A DNA stretch of 14,203 nucleotides. It comes from an uncultured Roseburia sp. (GTDB lineage: Bacteria; Bacillota; Clostridia; Lachnospirales; Lachnospiraceae). The stretch's first letter is position 1. Each line of letters starts with the position of its first letter. Location of the stretch: the NCBI GenBank assembly GCA_900550935.1, contig URUD01000060.1:1-14203 (forward strand), in the 5' to 3' direction. The translations under genes and the position numbers were made by a program. This document shows, piece after piece, positions 7,676 through 13,573 of this stretch. A model generated the notes under the pieces. The model had not been told where the DNA came from. It did no database searches and saw only the letters and a program-made list of their open reading frames with translations.

Positions 7676-7930
7676 CAAACAATCGTCGCTGGCGGCTGCG
7701 TTTTGTGTGAGCGACCATGTAAGTGCAGCGCGAAAGCCCTCTAAATCGTTGTATGCTATCCGGCAGACATTCGTGCGGGCTGTCCTTTCGTTAAAAAGAC
7801 AGGTCTAATTCTATTTTTCAGAAGCGGTTGCGTAAAAATTCAGGATTTTTGAGCCTGATAATGAGATTTGTTTTTCACAGGAAAGTGTCAAAAACAATCT
7901 ATAACAAAACCCCTGCGCAGTATTTTTTAC
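7663..7930 (-). repeat. Right arm of long inverted repeat; 3' UTR of the second CgeB-like glycosyltransferase
   Basis: On the minus strand this is the counterpart of the left arm, running from just after the glycosyltransferase stop codon (7936-7934) to the central terminator. The 26-base perfect block is at 7704-7729, the AACCGCTTCTGAAA partner at 7816-7829 and the CACTTTCCTGTGAAA partner at 7873-7887. The bases flanking the 26-base block differ from the left arm yet can still pair: GCTGC and GCAGC on the minus strand, at 7729-7725 and 7699-7695. No open reading frame here looks real. Confidence 0.85.
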
Positions 7931-7933
7931 ATC

Positions 7934-9091
7934 CTATGCGATCACCGACAGAATTGTTTGGATGCGATCCACATAGCTGTGATGTTTCTTCGCCTTTTCG
8001 TATCCATTTTTTGCAATCTGCAGTCTCTCATCTTCATGCGTGAGATAGTAATTGGTCTTTTCACACAGATCATCAATCCCATCAAAGCACACGAGATCTT
8101 CCCCTTCCGTAAAATAAAGCGGGAGTTCCGCCTGAAAATTTGTCATAAGGAAGCCACCCGAGCCTAAAATGTCCCAAATGCGTAGAGGAATGCCGCTCTT
8201 AATGTTTGGAATAGTAAAATTTAGGTTGATCCTGGAGGCAGAAAATACCTTTGGCATTTCACTCCAGTAATCTACAGAACCGCAGTACCGGACCCGGACA
8301 AGGTCGCTGACATTGCTGTTGCTGTATACATTGACATGGAAATGTTTCGAAAGTTCGATCAGCGCACGGCGCCGCTGGATCTCTGCAATTTTAAAACCAA
8401 GTACGGTCGTCTGGAAGATCAGCCCGAGATCTGAAAAAGAGCCGTCCGATTTTTCCAGTTCAAAATACTGCTGGAGCTGCTCTAAGATATCCACGGTCAG
8501 CATGGGCTCCACGATATTGGCACCGCTGACATTGAGCTGTGCCTCCATAACGGCATCAAAATAGCCACGCAGATATTCCGGCAGACGATGCTTTAACTTG
8601 TCATACGAATTTCGCTCATATAAACTTCCAACAAAGGCGACATCGCCCTGATATTTTGCCAGATCATCTGCATGGGAGATGACTGTGTCCAGACGGTCGG
8701 TGTCAACTGCAAGTGGCAGATACCAGATATGCTCAACACCCATTTCCTTAAATTCCAGATAATTTGTCTTATCAAATGTAAAAATATAATTGCATGGATG
8801 AAAAACGGACTCGTGGTACATGCTGATGAGCGGATTGTCGCAGGTCCAGCAGACGTATTTGATGTGCTGCCTCTGACAGACATTCGAGATCAGCGCGAAA
8901 TAATTCACGGTAAACACAAAGTCGTAGTGGTTCTTTAGAATAAGCTGCTCGATCGTATGCTCAAACTCAGGGCTCACGTCATAATTGCCGAGTTCCTGCT
9001 CGATATTGTCGACTGTGTGCCCGAGAGCCAGAAATGTCTGCTCGATATCACGGTAATTATAGGCTTTCCAGCGGTACATCAGAATGTGCAT
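7934..9091 (-). CDS. CgeB-like (DUF3880-type) glycosyltransferase, second copy
   Basis: A 385-residue GT-B-fold glycosyltransferase of the CgeB/DUF3880 group, only distantly similar to the copy at 4730. The N-terminal half has YVCWTCDNPLISMYH at 79-93, PCNYIFTFDKTNYLEFKEMG at 99-118 and YLPLAVDTD at 124-132. The central DVAFVGSLYERN at 150-161 and the C-terminal INLNFTIPNIKSGIPLRIWD at 288-307 with GGFLMTN at 312-318 are the strongest family marks and form the probable nucleotide-sugar site. The ATG at 9091 has AAGGAAG about 8 bases upstream. It converges on the fliD-like gene through the long inverted repeat and diverges from the CAP-protein gene. By context it may modify flagellin or another surface polymer, but sugar and acceptor are unknown. 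No signal peptide is seen, so it should act in the cytosol. Confidence 0.82.
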   Translation of the reverse strand: MHILMYRWKAYNYRDIEQTFLALGHTVDNIEQELGNYDVSPEFEHTIEQLILKNHYDFVFTVNYFALISNVCQRQHIKYVCWTCDNPLISMYHESVFHPCNYIFTFDKTNYLEFKEMGVEHIWYLPLAVDTDRLDTVISHADDLAKYQGDVAFVGSLYERNSYDKLKHRLPEYLRGYFDAVMEAQLNVSGANIVEPMLTVDILEQLQQYFELEKSDGSFSDLGLIFQTTVLGFKIAEIQRRRALIELSKHFHVNVYSNSNVSDLVRVRYCGSVDYWSEMPKVFSASRINLNFTIPNIKSGIPLRIWDILGSGGFLMTNFQAELPLYFTEGEDLVCFDGIDDLCEKTNYYLTHEDERLQIAKNGYEKAKKHHSYVDRIQTILSVIA

Positions 9092-9127
9092 ATGGGTTGC
9101 TTCCTTTCCTCAATATGTCTGCTTTCA

Positions 9128-9156
9128 AGTATATACGCATTTTGGCGGGCGTGCAA
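9128..9156 (-). promoter_or_regulatory. Sigma-A promoter for the second CgeB-like glycosyltransferase
   Basis: On the minus strand TTGCAC (9156-9151) and TATACT (9133-9128) are separated by exactly 17 bases. The predicted start near 9121 leaves a 5' UTR of about 30 nt with a GAGGAAAGGAAG ribosome binding region. This is a good housekeeping promoter rather than a flagellar sigma-D type. Confidence 0.65.
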
Positions 9157-9163
9157 TCCACAG

Positions 9164-9192
9164 TTGTTCCACAGAGCGGTTCGTGCTATATT
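9164..9192 (+). promoter_or_regulatory. Sigma-A promoter for the CAP-domain protein gene
   Basis: TTGTTC (9164-9169) and TATATT (9187-9192) are spaced by 17 bases, placing transcription start near 9199 and the ATG at 9226 about 27 nt downstream. Its -35 lies 8 bases from the -35 of the divergent promoter, so the two polymerase sites are back to back and may compete. Confidence 0.55.
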
Positions 9193-9225
9193 AATAAGAA
9201 AAGAAAGCATTTTGAGGAGAAGCGT

Positions 9226-10845
9226 ATGAGAAAAATATTAGCCAGATGTATGGCGGTGGCAGTAGTGTTGATCGGAAGTCTTGGGTCTGTGACCTGTCAT
9301 GCGGAAACGGGGATCAATGTCGATTATCACAGCCAGCAGGAGATCCGGGATTATCTGAAGCAGAAAAAAGTGGATATCTATGCGGAAACGACCTACAGCA
9401 CGGCGGCGTCGGACAGATCACCTTACAAGGCGGGGGAGGTCAGTAAGGACAGTTTAAATGCAGCGTTAAATACGATGAATGCGATCCGCTATATCGCAGG
9501 GATCAGTCCGGTCGAACTGGATGCTTCTTATACAAAAAAGGAGCAGGCAGCAGCACTGGTCAACTCTGCAAACGGGGTGTTATCCCATTATCCATCCCAG
9601 CCGAGCGGCATGAGCAGCAGCCTGTATCAGCTTGGAGCATCCGGTGCCTCCAGTGGAAATTTATCCTGGACGAGCTGGAAGACAGGACTTGGCTATCATC
9701 TGGTAAAATCCTGGATGTATGATGGGGATTCCAGCAACATTGACCGCATGGGACATCGCCGCTGGATCTTAAATCCATCCATGGAAAAGACCGGATTTGG
9801 CTGGGTGTATGGTTCCCATGGTACCTATGCCGCCATGTATGTGTTTGACAATTGGTCGGCAGACACCAGCTATTACGGCGTGGCGTGGCCGGCGCAGAAC
9901 ATGCCGGTAGAGTATTTTGGGAACAGTTATCCATGGAGCATCAGCATGGGAACTACGGTGGATGCGTCAAAAGTAAAAGTAACACTGGTGCACCAGTCCG
10001 ATCAGAAAAAGTGGACATTTTCTAAAAAGAGTGCGGATGGATATTTTAATGTAGAAAACAGCAACTATGGAAAGACGGGTTGCATCATTTTCCGACCGGA
10101 AAACATGAACTATCAGCCGGGCGATACCTTTACGGTAAAAATAACCGGGCTCAGTGAAACCGTTTCTTATGAGGTCAGGTTTTTTTCGGCAGAAACGGAT
10201 GAGAAGAACTGCAGCCACAGCTATGGCGCGGAAAAAGTGGTAAAAAAAGCAACACCGACAGCCGATGGCAAAAAGGTAAGTACCTGCAGCAAATGCGGAA
10301 AAACACGCACGACGAAAATTTATAAAGCATCCCGCACAACCCTGAAAAAGGAAAGCGTGGTCAGCAACGGAAGAGTGCAGAAGCCATCCGTTGTTGTAAA
10401 AGACAGCAAAGGAAAGACGATCACAACCGGCAATTATACAGTGTCCTGCAAGGGAACACCGAAAAAGAGCGGCATGTATCAGGTTACGATAAAGTTCAAG
10501 GGAAATTATAGCGGAACCAAAAAGCTGACCTATACGATCTGTCCGAAGAAAGTGGAAGTAACGGGCGTAAAGCCAATCCGAAAAGGTGTTACCATTACCT
10601 GTAAAAGAGGAGAGGACATAAGCGGATATGAAATCTGCTACAGCCTGTCCAAAGATTTCAAAGAGAAAAATTCCAAAACCATCACGGTAAAGGGAGCAAA
10701 ACAGGCGAAGAACAAGGTCACCGGGCTGAAAGGAAAAACGACTTATTATGTGAGGGTGAGAGCTTATAAGAACGTTACTTATAATGGAAAGAAACAGATG
10801 GTCTATTCTTCCTGGTCAGAGCGAAAGAAAGGAAAAACATTATAA
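9226..10845 (+). CDS. Secreted CAP (SCP-like) domain protein with C-terminal Ig-like/fibronectin-like modules
   Basis: A 539-residue predicted exported protein. The signal peptide is MRKILAR, then a hydrophobic stretch (9-24) ending CHA|E near residue 26. A CAP/SCP domain spans about 65-220, with an LSHYP histidine near 121 and MGHRRWILNP at 175-184, the conserved histidine and aromatic core of bacterial CAP proteins. A beta-rich segment follows (240-320). A small CSHSYG...CSKCGKT motif (329-359) may bind metal. Next come a lysine-rich Ig-like module (about 365-440) and a C-terminal fibronectin-III-like module (about 445-539) with TTYYVRVRAYKN at 505-516. There is no LPxTG motif or dockerin, so release or binding through the basic modules is likely. 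The ATG at 9226 is chosen because GAGGAGA (9214-9220) is ideally spaced and the signal peptide begins there. Known bacterial CAP proteins have varied or unknown functions. Confidence 0.88.
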   Translation: MRKILARCMAVAVVLIGSLGSVTCHAETGINVDYHSQQEIRDYLKQKKVDIYAETTYSTAASDRSPYKAGEVSKDSLNAALNTMNAIRYIAGISPVELDASYTKKEQAAALVNSANGVLSHYPSQPSGMSSSLYQLGASGASSGNLSWTSWKTGLGYHLVKSWMYDGDSSNIDRMGHRRWILNPSMEKTGFGWVYGSHGTYAAMYVFDNWSADTSYYGVAWPAQNMPVEYFGNSYPWSISMGTTVDASKVKVTLVHQSDQKKWTFSKKSADGYFNVENSNYGKTGCIIFRPENMNYQPGDTFTVKITGLSETVSYEVRFFSAETDEKNCSHSYGAEKVVKKATPTADGKKVSTCSKCGKTRTTKIYKASRTTLKKESVVSNGRVQKPSVVVKDSKGKTITTGNYTVSCKGTPKKSGMYQVTIKFKGNYSGTKKLTYTICPKKVEVTGVKPIRKGVTITCKRGEDISGYEICYSLSKDFKEKNSKTITVKGAKQAKNKVTGLKGKTTYYVRVRAYKNVTYNGKKQMVYSSWSERKKGKTL

Positions 10846-10855
10846 TTACAGAAAG

Positions 10856-10900
10856 AAAAAGTTCCGGAAAAGTGAGAAACACGGATCCGGAATTTTTTTT
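10856..10900 (+). terminator. Intrinsic terminator of the CAP-domain gene
   Basis: TTCCGG (10862-10867) pairs with CCGGAA (10887-10892) around a 19-base loop, preceded by an A-run and followed by eight T. It separates the CAP gene from the ribosomal-protein cluster promoter 17 bases further on. Confidence 0.8.
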
Positions 10901-10916
10901 GTGCGGTAAAAAAATG

Positions 10917-10945
10917 TTGACGAAACGATGTGGTTATGCTATATT
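10917..10945 (+). promoter_or_regulatory. Sigma-A promoter of the rpmG-secE-nusG-rplK-rplA cluster
   Basis: TTGACG (10917-10922) and TATATT (10940-10945) with a 17-base spacer, and TG at 10936-10937 just upstream of the -10. It is the best match to consensus in this gap and should start transcription near 10952. That leaves a leader of about 125 nt before rpmG. Confidence 0.75.
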
Positions 10946-10954
10946 GGATTAGCG

Positions 10955-11035
10955 ATGGAAGTAGGTCTTTTTTTTATGCCTTTTTTTAAGGAACTGTCGC
11001 TGTCCCTTAAAAGTGCGCGTAAAAGCGCGAAATAA
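10955..11035 (+). other. rpmG leader with two hairpins and a possible 26-codon reading frame
   Basis: The leader contains two T-runs, then TTTTAAGG (10984-10991) pairing with CCTTAAAA (11005-11012), and a short CGCG/CGCG hairpin just downstream. An ATG at 10955, within a few bases of the predicted transcript start, opens a 26-codon frame (MEVGLFFMPFFKELS, then SLKSARKSAK), ending at the TAA at 11033-11035. It has no ribosome binding site, so it would have to be leaderless or is accidental. A regulatory leader is plausible; no known riboswitch or r-protein leader is recognised. Confidence 0.3.
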
Positions 11036-11076
11036 GGTATAGAAAAGCACAAAGAATTTTAATGGAGGTGGAAGTT

Positions 11077-11226
11077 GTGCGCACAAAAATAACATTGGCA
11101 TGTACAGAGTGTAAAAATCGTAATTACAATCTGACAAAAGACAAAAAAGCTCATCCAGACAGAATGGAAACCAAAAAGTACTGCAGATTTTGTAAGACAC
11201 ACACATTACACAAGGAAACCAAATAG
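11077..11226 (+). CDS. rpmG: 50S ribosomal protein L33 (zinc-binding type)
   Basis: A 49-residue protein of normal L33 length, starting with GTG. The sequence RTKITLACTECKNRNYN, then the C-terminal KKYCRFCKTHTLHKETK, is diagnostic. Cysteines 9, 12, 36 and 39 form the CxxC...CxxC zinc ribbon, so this is the zinc-dependent C+ form rather than the zinc-free paralogue. L33 sits near the E site of the large subunit. An in-frame ATG at 11062 overlaps the ribosome binding site GGAGGTG (11064-11070), so the GTG 6 bases after that site is the real start. It is followed closely by secE, the usual Firmicutes order. Confidence 0.95.
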   Translation: MRTKITLACTECKNRNYNLTKDKKAHPDRMETKKYCRFCKTHTLHKETK

Positions 11227-11255
11227 GCAAACGCTAGTGGCAAAGGAGTGAGAAT

Positions 11256-11471
11256 ATGGGAGAAACCGAAAAGTTGGACAAAGCTCCAAAGCAAAGCTGG
11301 TTTACCGGTCTTTCGGCTGAATTCAAGAAAATCATTTGGCCGGATAAACAATCACTTGTAAGACAGACCACAGCAGTTGTTGCGGTATCCGTTGTAGTGG
11401 GTCTTATCATCGCACTGCTGGATTTCATCATTCAGTATGGTGTCGATTTCCTTGTTGGTTTAAGTTTTTAA
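11256..11471 (+). CDS. secE: Preprotein translocase subunit SecE
   Basis: A 71-residue single-pass membrane protein, the small form typical of Firmicutes. An amphipathic N-terminal segment carries FKKIIWP near residues 23-29, the conserved cytosolic hinge motif. One transmembrane helix follows at about 39-66 (rich in V, I, L and G). SecE clamps the two halves of SecY and is essential for Sec export. The ribosome binding site AAAGGAG (11242-11248) is 7 bases before the ATG. It lies between rpmG and nusG, and its stop codon is 17 bases from the nusG start, consistent with co-transcription. Confidence 0.95.
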   Translation: MGETEKLDKAPKQSWFTGLSAEFKKIIWPDKQSLVRQTTAVVAVSVVVGLIIALLDFIIQYGVDFLVGLSF

Positions 11472-11488
11472 TGGAGGCAAAGTGATTT

Positions 11489-12007
11489 ATGGCAGAGGCA
11501 CACTGGTATGTTGTTCATACCTACTCAGGATATGAGAATAAGGTAAAAGCGAACATTGATAAGACGATTGAGAACCGTCATCTGGAAGACCAGATCTTAG
11601 AGGTTCGTGTTCCGATGCAGGACGTTGTCGAAATGAAAAATGGCGCGAAAAAGTCCGTATCAAAGAAAATGTTTCCGGGATATGTACTGATCAATATGAT
11701 TATGAACGACGACACATGGTATGTGGTTCGAAATACCCGTGGTGTCACCGGATTTGTTGGTCCGGGAAGTAAGCCGGTACCACTTACTGATATGGAAATG
11801 AAACCGCTCGGAATCAAAGCGGAAAACATTGAGGTAGACTTTGAAGAGGGAGATACCGTTGTGGTAACCGGTGGTGTCTGGAAAGATACGATTGGTGTGA
11901 TCCAGGCGATGAACCATGGAAAACAGAGCGTAACCATCAATGTGGAGCTGTTCGGTCGCGAAACACCGGTAGAAATAAGTTTCGCAGATGTAAAACTTAG
12001 TAACTAA
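11489..12007 (+). CDS. nusG: Transcription termination/antitermination protein NusG
   Basis: A 172-residue standard NusG. The NGN domain (1-110) shows WYVVHTYSGYENKVK at 6-20 and MFPGYVLI at 61-68. The C-terminal KOW domain (about 119-172) has GDTVVVTGGVWKDTIGVI at 121-138 and ends in ADVKL. NusG binds the RNA polymerase clamp to modulate pausing and, through its KOW domain, couples to Rho or the ribosome. The ATG at 11489 follows GGAGG at 11473-11477, a somewhat long 11-base gap. A small 7-bp hairpin (GGACTTG/CAAGTTC, 12011-12029) lies between nusG and rplK without a T-run, so read-through is expected. Confidence 0.97.
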   Translation: MAEAHWYVVHTYSGYENKVKANIDKTIENRHLEDQILEVRVPMQDVVEMKNGAKKSVSKKMFPGYVLINMIMNDDTWYVVRNTRGVTGFVGPGSKPVPLTDMEMKPLGIKAENIEVDFEEGDTVVVTGGVWKDTIGVIQAMNHGKQSVTINVELFGRETPVEISFADVKLSN

Positions 12008-12055
12008 GTAGGACTTGAAATACAAGTTCGAAAATGAATGAAGGAGGCAATTCCA

Positions 12056-12481
12056 ATGGCAAAGAAAGTAGAAGGATATATCAAATTGCAGATTCCTGCT
12101 GGCAAGGCTACACCTGCTCCTCCAGTTGGACCTGCTCTTGGACAGCATGGTGTAAACATCGTTGAGTTTACAAAACAGTTCAACGCTAGAACAGCTGATC
12201 AGGGCGACTTAATCATCCCTGTAGTAATTACAGTATACGCAGACAGAAGCTTCAGCTTCGTTACAAAGACACCACCTGCTCCTGTATTAATCAAAAAAGC
12301 CTGCAACATCAAATCTGGTTCTGCTACACCGAACAAGACAAAAGTTGCTACTATTTCCAAAGCAAAATTACAGGAAATCGCAGAATTAAAAATGCCTGAC
12401 TTAAACGCAGCATCTTTAGAGGCAGCTATGAGCATGATCGCTGGTACTGCAAGAAGTATGGGTGTTACCGTAGAGGAATAA
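12056..12481 (+). CDS. rplK: 50S ribosomal protein L11
   Basis: A 141-residue L11 of normal length. The start MAKKVEGYIKLQIPAGKATP is followed by PPVGPALGQHGVNI, and the C-terminal RNA-binding domain ends TARSMGVTVEE. L11 binds the GTPase-associated centre of 23S rRNA with L10 and is needed for stringent-response signalling through RelA. The ATG at 12056 is chosen over the in-frame ATG at 12038 because AAGGAGG (12041-12047) lies between them and fits only the downstream start. It is co-transcribed with nusG and rplA. Confidence 0.97.
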   Translation: MAKKVEGYIKLQIPAGKATPAPPVGPALGQHGVNIVEFTKQFNARTADQGDLIIPVVITVYADRSFSFVTKTPPAPVLIKKACNIKSGSATPNKTKVATISKAKLQEIAELKMPDLNAASLEAAMSMIAGTARSMGVTVEE

Positions 12482-12508
12482 TAGTATTGCAGTAAGCTAC
12501 AATGCTAT

Positions 12509-12531
12509 GGGAGAATGAAAAACATTCTTCC
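12509..12531 (+). other. 9-bp hairpin in the rplK-rplA gap
   Basis: GGGAGAATG (12509-12517) pairs with CATTCTTCC (12523-12531), with one G-U pair, around a five-A loop. No T-run follows, so it is not a normal terminator. It may protect the rplK 3' end or be a processing site. It is visible only as symmetry. Confidence 0.45.
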
Positions 12532-12556
12532 GGTTGAATGAAAAAGGAACAGTATA

Positions 12557-12592
12557 GTGGGAGGGACCTCTCCCGATAATACCACCAGGAGG
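12557..12592 (+). promoter_or_regulatory. Probable ribosomal protein L1 mRNA binding site abutting the rplA ribosome binding site
   Basis: GUGG (12557-12560) pairs with CCAC (12582-12585), then GAG (12561-12563) pairs with CUC (12570-12572), leaving an asymmetric 3' internal loop ending GAUAAUA. This echoes the L1 site of 23S rRNA, where GUGGGAG on one strand faces a loop ending GAAAUACCACC on the other. The element ends one base before AGGAGG (12587-12592), so bound L1 could block initiation. L1 autoregulation through rRNA-like mRNA sites is established in bacteria and archaea. An alternative fold pairs GGGAG/CUCCC and GUAU/AUAC. Confidence 0.6.
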
Positions 12593-12600
12593 TTTTATAA

Positions 12601-13296
12601 ATGAAAAGAGGAAAGAAATATCAGAACGCTGTTAAAGAATTTGACAGAAGTGCACAGTACGATGTTACTGAAGCAATCAGTCTGGTAAAGAAAAATGCGA
12701 CAGCGAAATTTGATGAGACAGTCGAACTTCATCTCAGAACAGGTTGTGATGGTCGTCATGCAGAGCAGCAGATCCGTGGAGCCGTTGTATTACCACACGG
12801 AACCGGTAAAACTGTAAAAGTTTTAGTATTCGCAAAAGGAACAAAATTAGATGAGGCACAGGCAGCAGGAGCTGACTTCGTTGGTGGAGAGGAATTAATT
12901 CCAAAGATCCAGAACGAAGGATGGTTTGATTTCGATGTTGTCGTTGCTACACCTGATATGATGGGTGTTGTTGGTCGTTTAGGACGTGTTCTCGGACCAA
13001 AAGGCTTAATGCCAAACCCAAAAGCCGGAACAGTAACCATGGATGTTACAAAAGCTGTTAACGATATCAAAGCTGGTAAGATTGAGTACAGACTGGATAA
13101 AACCAATATTATCCATGTGCCAGTGGGAAAAGCTTCTTTCACAGAAGAGCAGTTAAGCGACAACTTCCAGACTCTTATGGGTGCTATCAACAAAGCGAAA
13201 CCTTCAAGCTTAAAAGGACAGTACATCAAGAGTGCAACTCTTGCATCTACAATGGGACCTGGCGTGAAGTTAAACGTAACAAAGATCACTCAGTAG
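12601..13296 (+). CDS. rplA: 50S ribosomal protein L1
   Basis: A 231-residue L1 of normal bacterial length. It begins MKRGKKYQNAVKEFDRSAQY. Family signatures include ETVELHLRTG, VLPHGTGKTVKVLVFAKG, and the L1 signature near DMMGVVGRLGRVLGPKGLMP with NPKAGTVT. L1 forms the mobile stalk that moves deacylated tRNA out of the E site, and it represses its own operon by binding mRNA. AGGAGG (12587-12592) is 8 bases before the ATG. The likely L1 site lies immediately upstream. The gene ends before a fresh promoter, so rplK-rplA and rplJ-rplL can be controlled separately. Confidence 0.97.
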   Translation: MKRGKKYQNAVKEFDRSAQYDVTEAISLVKKNATAKFDETVELHLRTGCDGRHAEQQIRGAVVLPHGTGKTVKVLVFAKGTKLDEAQAAGADFVGGEELIPKIQNEGWFDFDVVVATPDMMGVVGRLGRVLGPKGLMPNPKAGTVTMDVTKAVNDIKAGKIEYRLDKTNIIHVPVGKASFTEEQLSDNFQTLMGAINKAKPSSLKGQYIKSATLASTMGPGVKLNVTKITQ

Positions 13297-13330
13297 TTCT
13301 AAGTCTATTTTAAGTTTGTGACAGAAATTG

Positions 13331-13359
13331 TTGACAAGCCGAATAGAAAATGATATACT
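13331..13359 (+). promoter_or_regulatory. Strong sigma-A promoter of the rplJ-rplL unit
   Basis: Consensus TTGACA (13331-13336) and TATACT (13354-13359) with an exact 17-base spacer, 35 bases after the rplA stop. The predicted transcript start near 13366 falls inside a long palindrome that begins at 13360. Confidence 0.85.
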
Positions 13360-13511
13360 GTATCAGCATTGTTGTGAAAATAACAGTGCTGATACAAATA
13401 TTGCCGAAGACAGCAGGTGCCGCAAGGCGTAATCGAAGAGCCTGCCGAGGGAACTTATCATAGTAAATATGATTATGCCGACTTCCCTGTCTTTTCCGGG
13501 AAGTTTTTTTA
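13360..13511 (+). ncRNA. L10 leader RNA (r-protein autoregulatory leader) with intrinsic terminator
   Basis: The element upstream of rplJ has the hallmarks of the L10 leader: GCCGAAGACAGCAGG, then a GCC-GCAA-GGC hairpin (13419-13429) and CCTGCCGAGG closing the GCAGG/CCTGC stem (13412-13416 with 13441-13445). In known members this region folds as a kink-turn-containing mimic of the rRNA site bound by the L10-L12 complex. A terminator follows: ACTTCCC (13481-13487) pairs with GGGAAGT (13498-13504) before a T-run. AGGGAA (13448-13453) could instead pair with TTCCCT (13483-13488), giving an antiterminator. An inverted repeat, 13360-13373 with 13382-13395, sits at the 5' end. Protein binding is inferred from the family; the terminator/antiterminator switch is inferred from pairing. 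Confidence 0.85.
13481..13510 (+). terminator. Attenuator terminator of the L10 leader
   Basis: A 7-bp stem, ACTTCCC with GGGAAGT, has a 10-base loop and is followed by a run of seven T. It lies 63 bases before the rplJ GTG and so would act as a conditional terminator controlled by the leader fold. Confidence 0.8.
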
Positions 13512-13573
13512 TAGGTCGGGCAATACCTCAAGGTCTTTTATGCAGTAAAAAATTTAAAAGGAGGTACACAATC

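Noticed and set aside
7536..7718. Open frames inside the inverted repeat on both strands (for example one on the minus strand beginning MVAHTKRSRQRR).
   Set aside because: None has a ribosome binding site or a recognisable protein pattern, and the two arms do not preserve one common frame, so they are explained by the repeat.
7391..7930. The inverted repeat as the ends of an invertible (phase-variation) segment near flagellar genes.
   Set aside because: Only a terminator-sized loop lies between the arms, so inversion would switch no promoter or gene.
7391..7930. A CRISPR array or an insertion sequence with transposase.
   Set aside because: There are no regularly spaced direct repeats and no transposase reading frame anywhere in the window.
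12011..12029. Hairpin between nusG and rplK considered as a terminator or as an L1 site.
   Set aside because: It is a plain 7-bp stem with no T-run and none of the L1-site loop bases.
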